A stretch of DNA of 41,611 nt from Nitrospira sp. UBA5699. GTDB taxonomy: Bacteria; Nitrospirota; Nitrospiria; Nitrospirales; Nitrospiraceae. The notes below the pieces were generated by a model that ran no database searches, had not been told where the DNA came from, and worked only from the letters and a program-made list of their open reading frames with translations. Shown piece by piece: positions 1 to 8,187 of the stretch. Each line of letters begins with the position of its first letter. Position 1 is the stretch's first letter. Made by a program: the position numbers and the translations under genes. The DNA lies in NCBI GenBank assembly GCA_002420105.1, contig DIHJ01000038.1, positions 5,465 through 47,075 on the forward strand, given 5' to 3'.

Positions 1-237
1 ATCATTCTCGGCGCCATGTGGGCCAACTATGCCTGGGGCGGCTACTGGAGCTGGGACCCCAAGGAAACCTGGTCGCTGATCGTCTGGCTGATCTATGGCG
101 CCTACATTCATGCGCGCATGACCAGAGGCTGGGAGGGCCGGCGGGCGGCGATCTACGCGGTCTTCGGCTTTCTGATGGTGATCTTCTGTTTCTGGGGCGT
201 CAACTTCCTGTTGTCGGGTCTCCACGCCTACGCGTAG
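1..237 (+). CDS. ccsA: Cytochrome c biogenesis protein, CcsA/CcsB (ResC) type, C-terminal part
   Basis: Only the last 78 codons lie in the window; the 5' end is cut off by the window edge and the frame is open from base 1. The visible part carries the tryptophan-rich WWD haem-handling signature (WGGYWSWDPKETWSL), followed by two hydrophobic segments. In this family the WWD motif presents haem to apocytochromes on the outer face of the membrane (System II cytochrome c maturation). The following thioredoxin-like and CcdA genes fit the same pathway, and eleven kilobases at the other end of the window encode c-type cytochromes that would need it. CcmC/CcmF also carry WWD motifs, but the length after the motif and the context favour CcsA/CcsB. 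Confidence 0.85.
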   Translation: MILGAMWANYAWGGYWSWDPKETWSLIVWLIYGAYIHARMTRGWEGRRAAIYAVFGFLMVIFCFWGVNFLLSGLHAYA

Positions 238-267
238 GGCGTGTGACCGTGATCCATTCAGGTCACC

Positions 268-894
268 ATGGCTGAACAGGCGATCCCCTCAGGCTCGGCT
301 CAGGCTTCTCCCCGCGGCGGGTCTCGTCTGCTGATTCTGATCGCCGCCGCGATCATTCTTGCCGGCGTCTTCAGCATCGTCTGGCTCCAAAGCGCCAAGT
401 ACGAGCCCCTGGCGGTCGGGAAACCGGCCCCGGATTTCTTCCTGTCGGACCTCAACGACAAACCCTATCGGCTCTCCGATTTTCGCGGCAAAGTCGTCTT
501 CCTGAATTTCTGGGCGACCTGGTGCAAGCCGTGCCGCGAGGAAATGCCGTCGATGGAGATCCTGAACAAGAACTTCGAAAAAGACGGCCTCGTGATTCTG
601 GCCGTCAGCATCGACCGGGTCACGACGACGAAGGACATTCCGCCGTTCGTCAAAGGGATGAACCTGACGTTTCCGGTGTTGATCGATTCCTGGGGACAGA
701 CCGACAAGCCCTATAAGCGGATGGGAGTCCCCGAAACGTTCATCATCGATCAGGAGGGGATCATCCGCGAGATCGTCATCGGGCCGCGCGACTGGACCAG
801 ACTCGACAGCCTGCAGGTCCTCACGAAGCTGCTCAATGTGACGCCGAAGGCGGCGGGCGACGCCGCGCGGGAGGCGGTCGGGAGGCGGGGATGA
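268..894 (+). CDS. TlpA/ResA-like membrane-anchored thioredoxin
   Basis: 208 aa. An uncleaved signal anchor spans about residues 19-40, followed by an AhpC/TSA-type thioredoxin fold. The redox motif is WCKPC (C86, C89) inside the TlpA-typical LNFWATWCKPCREEMP. The conserved cis-proline region lies in GVPETFIID. Proteins of this family sit on the periplasmic side of the membrane and reduce the haem-binding cysteines of apocytochromes c, receiving electrons from CcdA. The ATG at 268 lies 30 bp after the ccsA stop, and the gene overlaps the next by four bases (ATGA), so the two are translationally coupled. The KP dipeptide between the cysteines differs from the GP of the next gene, which hints at different redox potential or substrate (inference). 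Confidence 0.88.
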   Translation: MAEQAIPSGSAQASPRGGSRLLILIAAAIILAGVFSIVWLQSAKYEPLAVGKPAPDFFLSDLNDKPYRLSDFRGKVVFLNFWATWCKPCREEMPSMEILNKNFEKDGLVILAVSIDRVTTTKDIPPFVKGMNLTFPVLIDSWGQTDKPYKRMGVPETFIIDQEGIIREIVIGPRDWTRLDSLQVLTKLLNVTPKAAGDAAREAVGRRG

Positions 895-1442
895 CGCGGG
901 CGGTCGTGATCGGAGCGATGCTTTCGGTGGTGATGCCGTGCGCGGCGCCCTTGGCGCAGGCCGCGACGGCGGATACCCGCCCGGCGGGTCCCGTGGCCAA
1001 GCGCGGCGTCGTCAAGCCCGGCGAAGAGGCTCCGAACTTCCAGCTGCGGGACATGAACGGGCAGCTGGTGTCGCTGTCGGATCTGCGCGGGAAGGTCGTG
1101 CTGCTGAATTTCTGGGCGACCTGGTGCGGGCCCTGCCGCATCGAGATGCCGGCGATGGAGCGGCTGTATCGCGCGTATCCGAGGAAGGACTTCGAAATTC
1201 TCGCGGTGTCGACCGACGCGCAGGGCGCGGCGGTGACCAGGCCGTTTCAGGAAGAGAACCATCTGACGTTCCCGATTCTCCATGACGCGGATTTTCGCGT
1301 CGGATTGACCTACGGCGCGCGGACGCTGCCGATGACGTTCATGGTCGACCGGCAGGGCATCGTGCGGCAGCAGATCTTCGGCGCCCGCGACTGGGAAGCG
1401 CCCGAGGCGCATCAGTTGATCAAACTGTTGATGAAATCGTAG
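891..1442 (+). CDS. TlpA-like secreted thioredoxin
   Basis: 183 aa. It has a probable signal peptide (residues 1-25, ending near AQA) and one thioredoxin-like domain with the active site WCGPC (C79, C82). It is a paralogue of the upstream gene: both share FWATWC, the EMP after the second cysteine, and a GARDW/GPRDW motif near the C-terminus. Here the protein appears to be released or periplasmic instead of anchored. It starts within the stop codon of its neighbour (ATGA) and is followed 12 bp later by ccdA. The gene group therefore encodes two thioredoxins and the membrane protein that would reduce them. The expected role is disulfide reduction during cytochrome c maturation; the exact client of each paralogue cannot be told from sequence. 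Confidence 0.86.
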   Translation: MTRAVVIGAMLSVVMPCAAPLAQAATADTRPAGPVAKRGVVKPGEEAPNFQLRDMNGQLVSLSDLRGKVVLLNFWATWCGPCRIEMPAMERLYRAYPRKDFEILAVSTDAQGAAVTRPFQEENHLTFPILHDADFRVGLTYGARTLPMTFMVDRQGIVRQQIFGARDWEAPEAHQLIKLLMKS

Positions 1443-1454
1443 CCAGGCCGATCC

Positions 1455-2201
1455 GTGTCGCAATCGATCACGCAGATTTCGTTGATCGCCGCCTTTTCCG
1501 CGGGGCTGCTCTCGTTCGTCTCGCCCTGCGTGCTGCCGCTTGTGCCGTCCTATATCTCCTACATCACCGGTTTGTCCATCGAGCAGCTGACCGATGCGAA
1601 CGCGCGGTCGAAGTTCAAGGCGGCGATCGTGGTGAACGCCCTGTTGTTCATCGCGGGTTTCTCGGTGGTCTTCATCGCCTTCGGCGCCTCCGCCAGTTTC
1701 GTCGGTCAGATGCTGATCACGTATCAGGACCATATCCGGCGCATCGGCGGCGTGCTGATCGTCATCTTCGGCCTGTATCTCCTCGGTATTCTGAACATCA
1801 ATTTCCTGCAGATGGAACACCGGTTTCAGTTCCGCAACCGGCCGGTCGGCTATCTGGGGTCGTTTCTCATCGGTATCGCCTTCGCCGCCGGTTGGACGCC
1901 CTGCGTCGGGCCCGTGCTCGGGACCATTTTGCTCTACGCCAGCACGACCGACTCGCTGCTGAACGGGGTGCTGCTGCTGACCAGCTACTCGTTGGGACTG
2001 GGGCTGCCGCTGTTTCTCACCGCGCTGGGCGTGGATCGCTTCCTCGCGTACTTCAAGCAGGCGCGGGCGTATTTGTGGGGCGTCTCGACCGTCAGCGGCG
2101 TGCTGCTCGTGATCGTCGGCGTGATGATCTACGCGAATTCGCTGACGATGATCACGAGCTTTCTGGAACGGTACGGCATCGGCTGGTATCTGGGTCAGTA
2201 A
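1455..2201 (+). CDS. ccdA: CcdA, membrane thiol-disulfide electron carrier
   Basis: 248 aa with a GTG start and about six membrane segments. The two redox cysteines of the CcdA/DsbD transmembrane family are present in their usual settings: SPCVLPLVPSY (C25) in the first helix and GWTPCVGPVLG (C150) in the fourth. The family moves electrons from cytoplasmic thioredoxin across the membrane to periplasmic thioredoxin-like proteins. The two TlpA-like genes immediately upstream are the obvious acceptors. Length matches stand-alone CcdA, with no DsbD alpha or gamma domain fused. It is the last gene of the group; a repeat-rich intergenic stretch follows before a convergent gene. Confidence 0.92.
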   Translation: MSQSITQISLIAAFSAGLLSFVSPCVLPLVPSYISYITGLSIEQLTDANARSKFKAAIVVNALLFIAGFSVVFIAFGASASFVGQMLITYQDHIRRIGGVLIVIFGLYLLGILNINFLQMEHRFQFRNRPVGYLGSFLIGIAFAAGWTPCVGPVLGTILLYASTTDSLLNGVLLLTSYSLGLGLPLFLTALGVDRFLAYFKQARAYLWGVSTVSGVLLVIVGVMIYANSLTMITSFLERYGIGWYLGQ

Positions 2202-2388
2202 GCAGCCGTCAGCAATCAGCGGTCAGCCTTCAGCTCAAGAGCCGGACATCTCGCCGAATCCCTAACTTTTCCCCCAAAGCCAATTCTGTGCACTGATCTC
2301 GAACAAGTTGTTGGTGTTGCGCCGCTCGTCGTCAGCATTCTCAAGCCAATTAAGGATCGGAGGCGTGCTGATGGCTTCAGTTTAGCGG
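2202..2388. repeat. Intergenic gap with 7-bp-period repeat array
   Basis: This gap separates the convergent ccdA and bamD genes. At 2208-2235 four heptamers of form NTCAGCN follow each other without gaps. A further TCAGCA at 2332-2337 faces an inverted TGCTGA at 2366-2371, giving a 6-bp stem. The same heptamer recurs in the mlaE-mlaF gap (17858-17878). No gene is seen here. The tract could serve as a bidirectional transcript end, but no T-run supports a classical terminator. Confidence 0.6.
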
Positions 2389-3336
2389 CTAGCACCAGGC
2401 GCCGAGGCGGCAGCTGACGAATCCCTGGCCGAATGCGCCGGCGGAGGGAATCCGGATCGAGCCGGCGGACGCCGAGGGGGCGAATCCGTTGCCGAAACCG
2501 GACTGGTCTTGCGGGGGGGAGGCGGGCGCACTGTCCGCGGGCGGCGCGGCCTGCGGCTGCTTGGCCAGTACCGTCGCAGGCTGCGAGCCGCCGATCTTGG
2601 CAAGGAGCTTCGCGCCGTCGTCCGAATGGAGGCTGTTGGGGTATTTTTCCGCCAGGAGGATCAACTTCTCGCTGGCCCAATCGTCCGCGCCGAGGTCGTG
2701 GTAGCTGAGGGCCAGGTAATAGAGGGCGTCGGGGGCGACGGACTTGTCCGGATACAATTTCATGATCTGCTCGAAGCGGTGCGCCGCGGCCAGATACGAT
2801 TCTCTGCGATAGTAGAACTGTCCCACAAAGAGATGCATCTGCGCGATGAGATCGTGGCATTCCTGGATCTTCTGCGCCGCCTGGCCGTCGTACCGGCTCC
2901 CGGGAAAATCCCGCCGCAGCCGCTCGAAGGACTCGATCGCTTTCTGCACCGGCTCGGGATCGCGGTCGATCCCCTTGGCCCTCTTCATCTGGCTCTCGCC
3001 GATCCGGAAGGCGGCATAGGGGGCGAGCACATGGTTGCGGTGGAGATCGAGGAAGTGGTTGTATTCCACGATCGCTTCGGCGTACTCCTCTTTCTCGAAA
3101 AAGGCCTCGCCGCGCTTCATGATGACGTTCGGATCGTAATTCTTTTCGATCGTGTCCCCGAGGAAGATCGATTCGTCGGTCCCGCTCAGAGCTTTCTTGG
3201 CGGTGGGGTCGGCGTTCTTGGGCGTGCTGGAACAGGCCGTCAGCAGGCAGAGCGCTGCGAGGCTTAAACCCCAGGAATAGCCTGTGCCTGGCCACACCAA
3301 TCCGCTGGCGGTCCGCCCGCCGGTCATTGAAAACAT
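2389..3336 (-). CDS. bamD: BamD-like outer-membrane assembly lipoprotein
   Basis: 315 aa. The signal peptide ends in a lipobox (LTAC, lipid-modified C35), followed by a tetratricopeptide-rich region typical of BamD/YfiO, about residues 70-260. Typical repeat phrases are EYAEAIVEYNHFLDLH and FPGSRYDGQAAQKI. The C-terminal 50 residues are low-complexity and rich in Ala, Pro and Ser. BamD is the essential lipoprotein partner of BamA in beta-barrel insertion. The ATG at 3336 gives a rather long n-region; TTG/GTG codons at residues 13-14 are possible later starts. It is transcribed divergently from fabH and convergently to ccdA. Other TPR lipoproteins (for example CpoB/YbgF) are less likely. Confidence 0.85.
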   Translation of the reverse strand: MFSMTGGRTASGLVWPGTGYSWGLSLAALCLLTACSSTPKNADPTAKKALSGTDESIFLGDTIEKNYDPNVIMKRGEAFFEKEEYAEAIVEYNHFLDLHRNHVLAPYAAFRIGESQMKRAKGIDRDPEPVQKAIESFERLRRDFPGSRYDGQAAQKIQECHDLIAQMHLFVGQFYYRRESYLAAAHRFEQIMKLYPDKSVAPDALYYLALSYHDLGADDWASEKLILLAEKYPNSLHSDDGAKLLAKIGGSQPATVLAKQPQAAPPADSAPASPPQDQSGFGNGFAPSASAGSIRIPSAGAFGQGFVSCRLGAWC

Positions 3337-3389
3337 GGTTTATTTCTAACAGGAGAGCCGGCCGAATGCAACGTTTCGACCTTGTTGAG

Positions 3390-3418
3390 TTGACCCCTGT
3401 GCCATCGGGACCTATAAT
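3390..3418 (+). promoter_or_regulatory. Sigma-70-like promoter for fabH
   Basis: A TTGACC -35 box (3390-3395) and a perfect TATAAT -10 box (3413-3418) are separated by 17 bp. The -10 box ends 36 bp before the fabH ATG. It lies in the divergent gap between bamD and fabH. Confidence 0.75.
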
Positions 3419-3454
3419 CCCGCCCGCAAAGTCTAACCCTTTGGCATTTCAGGA

Positions 3455-4447
3455 ATGATACGAACGAGAATTATCGGAACCGGGTCCTATCTGCCGGAGC
3501 GGGTCGTCTCCAACCATGAGGCGGCTTCCGCTTTAGGGATCGATCCGGAAACGGTGTTCCGCCTCACGGGGATTCAGGAACGGCGCCGGGCCGATGCCGC
3601 GCAAGCTTCCTCCGACCTGGCGGTTGGGGCCGCGCAGCAGGCGCTTCACGCGGCGGGGCTTTCCCCGGCCGCGGTCGGGGCGATTGTGCTTTCGACGACC
3701 TCTCCCGACATGGCCTTCCCGTCGACGGCCTGTCATCTCCAGCGGAAGCTGGGTTGTTCGAGCGTGCCGGCCTTCGACGTGGCCGCCTCCTGCTCGGGAT
3801 TTCTGTACGGGCTGTCGATGGCCGATGCCATGATCCGCAGCGGCCAGATCGATCGCTGTCTGGTGGTGGCCGCGGAGGTGAAGTCCCGTTCGCTGAACCC
3901 TGCGGACGGCGATACGGCGCTGCTCTTCGGGGACGGCGCCGGCGCGGTGGTCGTGCAGGGGGAACGGGACGCAGAGCAGCCCGGCCGGGGATTGTTGGGC
4001 ATCCGGCTCCGTTCGGACGGGTCGCAGCATCACCTGATCCGCGTCGCGGCCGGAGGGTCGCGTCAACCCGCCCGTCCGGAGACCGTGACCGCCGGAGATC
4101 ATACGCTGCGGATGCAGGGGGCGCCGCTGTTTCGTCTCGCCGTGAGGCGGCTGGAGCGGGCGATCCGGGAGATGCTCAAAGAATTCGGGGTGGAGATGCG
4201 GGACGTGGCGCAACTGGTCCTGCATCAGGCGAACGGGCGCATCCTGGCCCAGCTCACGAAGCGGCTGGAGGTGCCGCCGGACCGGATCTGCTCGGTCATC
4301 GAGCGGTTCGGCAATACGTCGTCCGCGTCGCTTCCGATCGCGCTGGACCATGCCGTGCGAGCGGGCAGAATCCGGCCGCATGAGGTGCTCTGCCTCGGCA
4401 GCTTCGGCGGGGGATTGACCTGGGCCACCGGACTGGTCCGGTGGTGA
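3455..4447 (+). CDS. fabH: 3-oxoacyl-ACP synthase III (FabH)
   Basis: 330 aa, the usual FabH length. All three residues of the thiolase-fold catalytic triad are visible: C113 in DVAASCSGFLYG, H257 in LVLHQANGRI and N287 in ERFGNTSSASLP. The N-terminus (RIIGTGSYLPERVVSN) and the C-terminal GSFGGGLTWATGLVRW are family-typical. It starts fatty acid synthesis by condensing acetyl-CoA or another short acyl-CoA with malonyl-ACP. It stands alone without other fab genes, behind a clear sigma-70 promoter. A FabH-like enzyme of another pathway cannot be excluded, but the motifs are canonical. Confidence 0.93.
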   Translation: MIRTRIIGTGSYLPERVVSNHEAASALGIDPETVFRLTGIQERRRADAAQASSDLAVGAAQQALHAAGLSPAAVGAIVLSTTSPDMAFPSTACHLQRKLGCSSVPAFDVAASCSGFLYGLSMADAMIRSGQIDRCLVVAAEVKSRSLNPADGDTALLFGDGAGAVVVQGERDAEQPGRGLLGIRLRSDGSQHHLIRVAAGGSRQPARPETVTAGDHTLRMQGAPLFRLAVRRLERAIREMLKEFGVEMRDVAQLVLHQANGRILAQLTKRLEVPPDRICSVIERFGNTSSASLPIALDHAVRAGRIRPHEVLCLGSFGGGLTWATGLVRW

Positions 4448-4463
4448 AGAGAGGTTTACAGTT

Positions 4464-4492
4464 CTGTAACACGCACTTCATCGTCCTGTAAC
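4464..4492 (+). promoter_or_regulatory. Probable Pho box upstream of the phosphate transport genes
   Basis: CTGTAAC occurs at 4464-4470 and again, identical over ten bases, at 4486-4495. The repeats are 22 bp apart, exactly two 11-bp units. A degenerate unit (ACTTCAT, 4475-4481) lies in phase between them. PhoB boxes are direct 7-bp repeats of CTGTCAT type spaced by 4 bp, so spacing and sequence both fit. It sits 48 bp before the PhoU-like gene, and phoB/phoR lie 3.6 kb away. The assignment is inference. Confidence 0.6.
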
Positions 4493-4539
4493 ACGACTAT
4501 GAGCATGAAGAAGCATTTCACTCGCGGAGGAGCACGGCG

Positions 4540-5160
4540 ATGATGTTCGGTTTGATTCCCAGAGAAGAAGCCTTCTTTGAATTGTTCAAGAAGGCCGCGC
4601 ACAACATGATCGAAGGCAGCCGGCTCCTGAAGGAGATGATGGAGAATTTCGAGTCTCCGGTCGAGCAGGCCAAGCGCATCAAAGACGTGGAACACATCGG
4701 AGACGGCATTACGCACGACATTGCGCTCCGCCTGAACCAGACGTTCATCACGCCGATCGACCGGGAGGACATCCACGATCTCGCCAGCGCCCTGGATGAC
4801 ATTCTCGACGTGGCCGAGGCGATCGCAGACCGGTTCGTGCTGTATAAAGTCACGAAGCCGACGCCGATGGCGGTGAGACTGGCGGACATTCTGCATCAGG
4901 CCTCGGTCGCGGTCGGCTGCGGGGTGGACCGGCTGGGACTGGCCCATCCCGACATCAAGGAGTGCAGCGTGCAGGTGAACAGTCTGGAGAACGAGGCGGA
5001 CCGCGTGTCGCGCGATGCGATTTCCGCGCTCTTTGAAAAGGAAACCGACCCGATGGCCGTCATCAAGTGGAAGGAAATCTACGAGGCCTTCGAAGCCGGA
5101 ACCGACCGCTGCGAAGACGTCGCCAACATTCTCGAACGGATCGCGTTGAAACACCACTAA
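4540..5160 (+). CDS. PhoU-like DUF47 protein, PiT-associated regulator
   Basis: 206 aa, almost wholly helical, with no membrane segment. It matches the DUF47/TIGR00153 PhoU-like family (N-terminal MFGLIPREEAFFELF, then repeated acidic helices such as VEHIGDGITHDI and LENEADRVSRDAI). The acidic clusters in PhoU folds bind metal ions. In many genomes this family is encoded directly upstream of a PiT phosphate permease and is thought to control it, as here. A GGAGG (4526-4530) precedes two consecutive ATG codons, so the start is 4540 or 4543. The upstream Pho-box-like repeats suggest induction by phosphate limitation through PhoB. Confidence 0.9.
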   Translation: MMFGLIPREEAFFELFKKAAHNMIEGSRLLKEMMENFESPVEQAKRIKDVEHIGDGITHDIALRLNQTFITPIDREDIHDLASALDDILDVAEAIADRFVLYKVTKPTPMAVRLADILHQASVAVGCGVDRLGLAHPDIKECSVQVNSLENEADRVSRDAISALFEKETDPMAVIKWKEIYEAFEAGTDRCEDVANILERIALKHH

Positions 5161-5181
5161 CCACTGTTCCGGTAAAGGATA

Positions 5182-5279
5182 CGAGGCAAGGGGCAAGCGG
5201 TGACCCGGGATAAGAGATGCATCCTGCTCCTGCCGGGACTCTTTGTACCACTGGCCCTTCACCTCCAGCCGCTAGCCTA
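5182..5279. repeat. Inverted pair of 7-bp-period arrays in the DUF47-pit gap
   Basis: Starting at about 5182 are heptamers AGGCAAG, GGGCAAG and CGGTGAC. Just before the pit start, the reverse strand reads AGGCTAG, CGGCTGG and AGGTGAA. The two sides are thus degenerate inverted copies of one heptad array around a GC-rich centre. The architecture matches the tracts at 17858-17928 and 36634-36689, although the heptamer sequence differs. Confidence 0.5.
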
Positions 5280-5281
5280 AA

Positions 5282-6277
5282 ATGATGCCTGAATTGACCG
5301 GAATGCTCTTGCTCGTCGTCGTGCTGGCCCTGCTGTTCGATTTCTCGAACGGGTGGCACGACAGTGCCAACGCGATCGCGACGGTGGTCTCGACGCGCGT
5401 GGTCAGCCCGTTCGTCGCGGTCATGGGGGCCGGCCTTTTGAACGTCGCCGGGGCCTTCATGTCGACCGCGGTGGCGAAGATGGTCGGATCGGGCATCGTC
5501 GATCCGGCGTCCGTCACGCAGCAGATGGTGGCCGCGGCCCTGGCCGGGGCGATCTGCTGGAATCTGTTCACGCTGCTCCTCGGATTGCCGACGAGTTCGT
5601 CGCATGCGCTCATCGGCGGGCTGGTCGGGGCGGCGGTCACGCACGGCGGCTGGCAGACGGTGAAGCTCACCGGACTTCGCTCGGTGCTGGAAGCCATGGT
5701 GCTCTCGCCGTTCTTCGGATTTGCGATCGGGCTGTCCTTCATGGTGCTGATCAGTTGGGTGTTCTTCCGCGTTACGCGCGCCGTCGCGACGCGCCTCTTC
5801 AAGCGGCTGCAGCTCATCTCCGCCTGTTTCATGGCCTTCAGTCACGGGGCCAACGACGCGCAGAAAGCCATGGGAATCATCACGCTGGCCCTGCTGTCGG
5901 CGGGACAGATCCCGTCCGCGGAAGTGCCGACCTGGGTCATCGGCGCCTGCGCGGTGGCGATGGGGTTGGGGACGGCGGTCGGAGGCTGGTCGATCGTGCG
6001 GACGCTGGGGATGGGGATCGTCAAGCTGGAGCCGGTCCACGGATTCGCCGCCGAAACCGGCGCCGCCGCGGTGTTGATGGTGACGGCGCACATCGGATTG
6101 CCCGTGAGCACGACCCATACGATCACCTCGTCCGTGATGGGCGTCGGCGCGATCAAACGGCTGTCGGCGGTGCGGTGGGGCGTGACGAGGAGAATTCTCT
6201 ATGCCTGGCTGTTTACCCTGCCGGGGGCCGCGCTGCTCTCGATGCTGATTTATCTGCTCATGACCCGCTTCGTCTGA
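5282..6277 (+). CDS. pit: PiT-family inorganic phosphate permease
   Basis: 331 aa, about ten membrane helices. The two inverted PiT signatures are present: FSNGWHDSANAIATVVSTRVVSP near the N-terminus and SHGANDAQKAMGIITLAL in the middle, each holding the conserved (H/A)ND/SAN site. PiT permeases take up phosphate (often as a metal-phosphate complex) driven by a cation gradient. The upstream DUF47 gene is its usual partner. Two consecutive ATGs (5282, 5285) are possible starts; no strong ribosome site is visible. A 121-bp gap with heptad repeats separates it from DUF47, so co-transcription is likely but not proven. It is convergent with phoR, 17 bp away. Confidence 0.92.
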   Translation: MMPELTGMLLLVVVLALLFDFSNGWHDSANAIATVVSTRVVSPFVAVMGAGLLNVAGAFMSTAVAKMVGSGIVDPASVTQQMVAAALAGAICWNLFTLLLGLPTSSSHALIGGLVGAAVTHGGWQTVKLTGLRSVLEAMVLSPFFGFAIGLSFMVLISWVFFRVTRAVATRLFKRLQLISACFMAFSHGANDAQKAMGIITLALLSAGQIPSAEVPTWVIGACAVAMGLGTAVGGWSIVRTLGMGIVKLEPVHGFAAETGAAAVLMVTAHIGLPVSTTHTITSSVMGVGAIKRLSAVRWGVTRRILYAWLFTLPGAALLSMLIYLLMTRFV

Positions 6278-6294
6278 GCGGGGCCGGACAGCGG

Positions 6295-8187
6295 TCAGGC
6301 CGGCAGTCGAACGACGAAGCGGCTGCCGGTGGGCCTGTTGGCTTCGACCCAGACCTGCCCTCCGTGACCTTCGACGATGTGCTTCACGATCGCCAGTCCC
6401 AATCCCGTTCCGCCCAGCTCGCGCGACCGGGCCTTGTCCACCCGATAGAACCGCTCGAACACGCGGGGACGGTCCTGCTCGGGAATGCCGATGCCGCTGT
6501 CGGCGACGCTCAACTCGATTCCGTCCGACGGCGGGCCGGGCCTGCCCGTGGCCGCCGGGATGCGGTGCGCCGTCACCGTGATCTCCCCGCCCTCCGGGGT
6601 GTACTTGATCGCGTTGTCCACCAGATTGGCCAGGACCTGGACCAGCCGTTCCTGATCGCCCGTGATGAGCGGCAGATCGGCGGCGACCTGGGAGTTCAGC
6701 CGGTGGTGCTTCTTGTCGGCGAGGGGCTTGATCATCGCCAGGGTCCGCTCGACGACCGAGCCGATGTGCAGGGGCTCGCGTTTGAATTGCACTTGGCCGG
6801 ACTCGATTTTCGACAGTTGGAGGAGGTCTTCGAGAATCAGATTGAGCCGGTCGCTTTGCTTCAGGATGATGTCCAGAAAGCGCACGCTCGTGTCCGGGTC
6901 GTCTTTTCCTCCGTCCAGCAACGCCTCGACGTAGCCCTTGATCGAGGTCAGCGGGGTCCTCAGCTCGTGCGAGACGTTCGCGACGAAGTCCTTCCGGATT
7001 TTTTCCAGCCGCCGCAGTTCGGTGATGTCGTGGAAGACGAGCACGGCGCAGGCCTCGTTCGCCTGCTGGCCGCCGGCCACGGAGGCTTCGATGTGAAGGC
7101 ATCGTCCGCTCGGCGCGAGGGTGATTTCATCCTCCTGGCCCGTCCTCGTCTCCAGGACGGTCGAGACGAGGATGTTCAATTCCGGGTGGCCGAAGACTTC
7201 GGCGAACTGGCGCCCGCGCGCCTCGGCTCTGGTCACGCCGAACATCCGCTCCAGCGCCGGATTTACCTGAAGCACGTAGCCCCGGTAGTCCAGCACCATC
7301 ACGCCTTCGACCATCGAGGTCAGCATGGCCAGCAACTGGGAGCGGTCCTCGGAGAGCTCATCGATCTTGGATTTCAACTCGTCGGTCATGCGGTTGAGAG
7401 TGTCGGCGAGGAGGCCGACTTCGTCGCGGGAGGATGTCCGGATGTGCACCGTACGGTCGCCTGAGGCGAGTTGGCGCGCGGCCGCCGCCATGTCGAGAAT
7501 CGGCTTCGTCAGGCTCTTGGTCAGCCAGATGCTGAGACCGACCGCGATCAGAAACGCGCTGCCGAAGGCGAGCGTCAGATTGCGTTTGAGGATGGCGAGC
7601 TCTTCGTCAAGTCTCGTCATGGGCAGCCCCAGGCGCAAATAAATCGGCGAGGAGGCCGTGTGGCCGGACTCGGTGAGACGGATGGCCCGGTACAGCGTCC
7701 GTTCGCCGGTCGTTTGGCTGGCCCGCAGATCGGTGCCGGAGCCGGTGGCCACCGCCTGTTGGATTTCCGGACGCGTGCGATGGTTCTCGACGGAGGCCAG
7801 ATCGCGGTCCGGGACCGCGCTGTCGGCCAGCACCAGCCCGGCGGCATCCACCAGCGTGACGCGCGCGAGGGCGCGCCGGCTCAATTCGCGAACCGTGGTC
7901 TGGAGCTCCGTCGTAGGCGGCAGGGAGGGCGAAGCGGCCAGGAGCGGACGCAGATCGAACGCGATGAGGCCGGCGGTGACCTCGAGCGCCTGGCCCGATT
8001 GGGCCAGTTCCTGTTCTTCCAGCGAGCGGGCGGCAAGGACGCCGGCGACCGCGAACCCGCAGAGCAGGGCGAAGAGCGTGGCGAGCGCGACTTTCCAGCG
8101 GATCGAGAGGGTCATATCGTTGGCGAGGGGTGCAGGGCGAACGCCTGCGTCTCGAGACGACTCCCCGGGTTCCCTCTCATGCCCCAC
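6295..8187 (-). CDS. phoR: PhoR-type membrane sensor histidine kinase
   Basis: 630 aa from a GTG at 8187, which overlaps the end of phoB and has an AAGGA 9 bp upstream. An ATG at 8115 (residue 25), just before the first membrane helix, is the alternative. Order of domains: TM1 (about 30-54), periplasmic sensor region (55-205), TM2 (206-224), HAMP (225-275), PAS (285-390), HisKA with phospho-accepting H407 in VSHELRTPL, and HATPase_c with DNAIKYTPEGG, DSGIGI and GTGLGLAIVK. This is the PhoR/VicK layout. The large periplasmic domain is unlike the short loop of enterobacterial PhoR. Position after phoB and facing phosphate transport genes supports a phosphate role. Confidence 0.88.
   Translation of the reverse strand: MGHEREPGESSRDAGVRPAPLANDMTLSIRWKVALATLFALLCGFAVAGVLAARSLEEQELAQSGQALEVTAGLIAFDLRPLLAASPSLPPTTELQTTVRELSRRALARVTLVDAAGLVLADSAVPDRDLASVENHRTRPEIQQAVATGSGTDLRASQTTGERTLYRAIRLTESGHTASSPIYLRLGLPMTRLDEELAILKRNLTLAFGSAFLIAVGLSIWLTKSLTKPILDMAAAARQLASGDRTVHIRTSSRDEVGLLADTLNRMTDELKSKIDELSEDRSQLLAMLTSMVEGVMVLDYRGYVLQVNPALERMFGVTRAEARGRQFAEVFGHPELNILVSTVLETRTGQEDEITLAPSGRCLHIEASVAGGQQANEACAVLVFHDITELRRLEKIRKDFVANVSHELRTPLTSIKGYVEALLDGGKDDPDTSVRFLDIILKQSDRLNLILEDLLQLSKIESGQVQFKREPLHIGSVVERTLAMIKPLADKKHHRLNSQVAADLPLITGDQERLVQVLANLVDNAIKYTPEGGEITVTAHRIPAATGRPGPPSDGIELSVADSGIGIPEQDRPRVFERFYRVDKARSRELGGTGLGLAIVKHIVEGHGGQVWVEANRPTGSRFVVRLPA

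Noticed and set aside
4499..4543. A 14-codon frame ending over the DUF47 start
   Set aside because: It has no ribosome site of its own and its sequence includes the Shine-Dalgarno region of the next gene; most likely chance.
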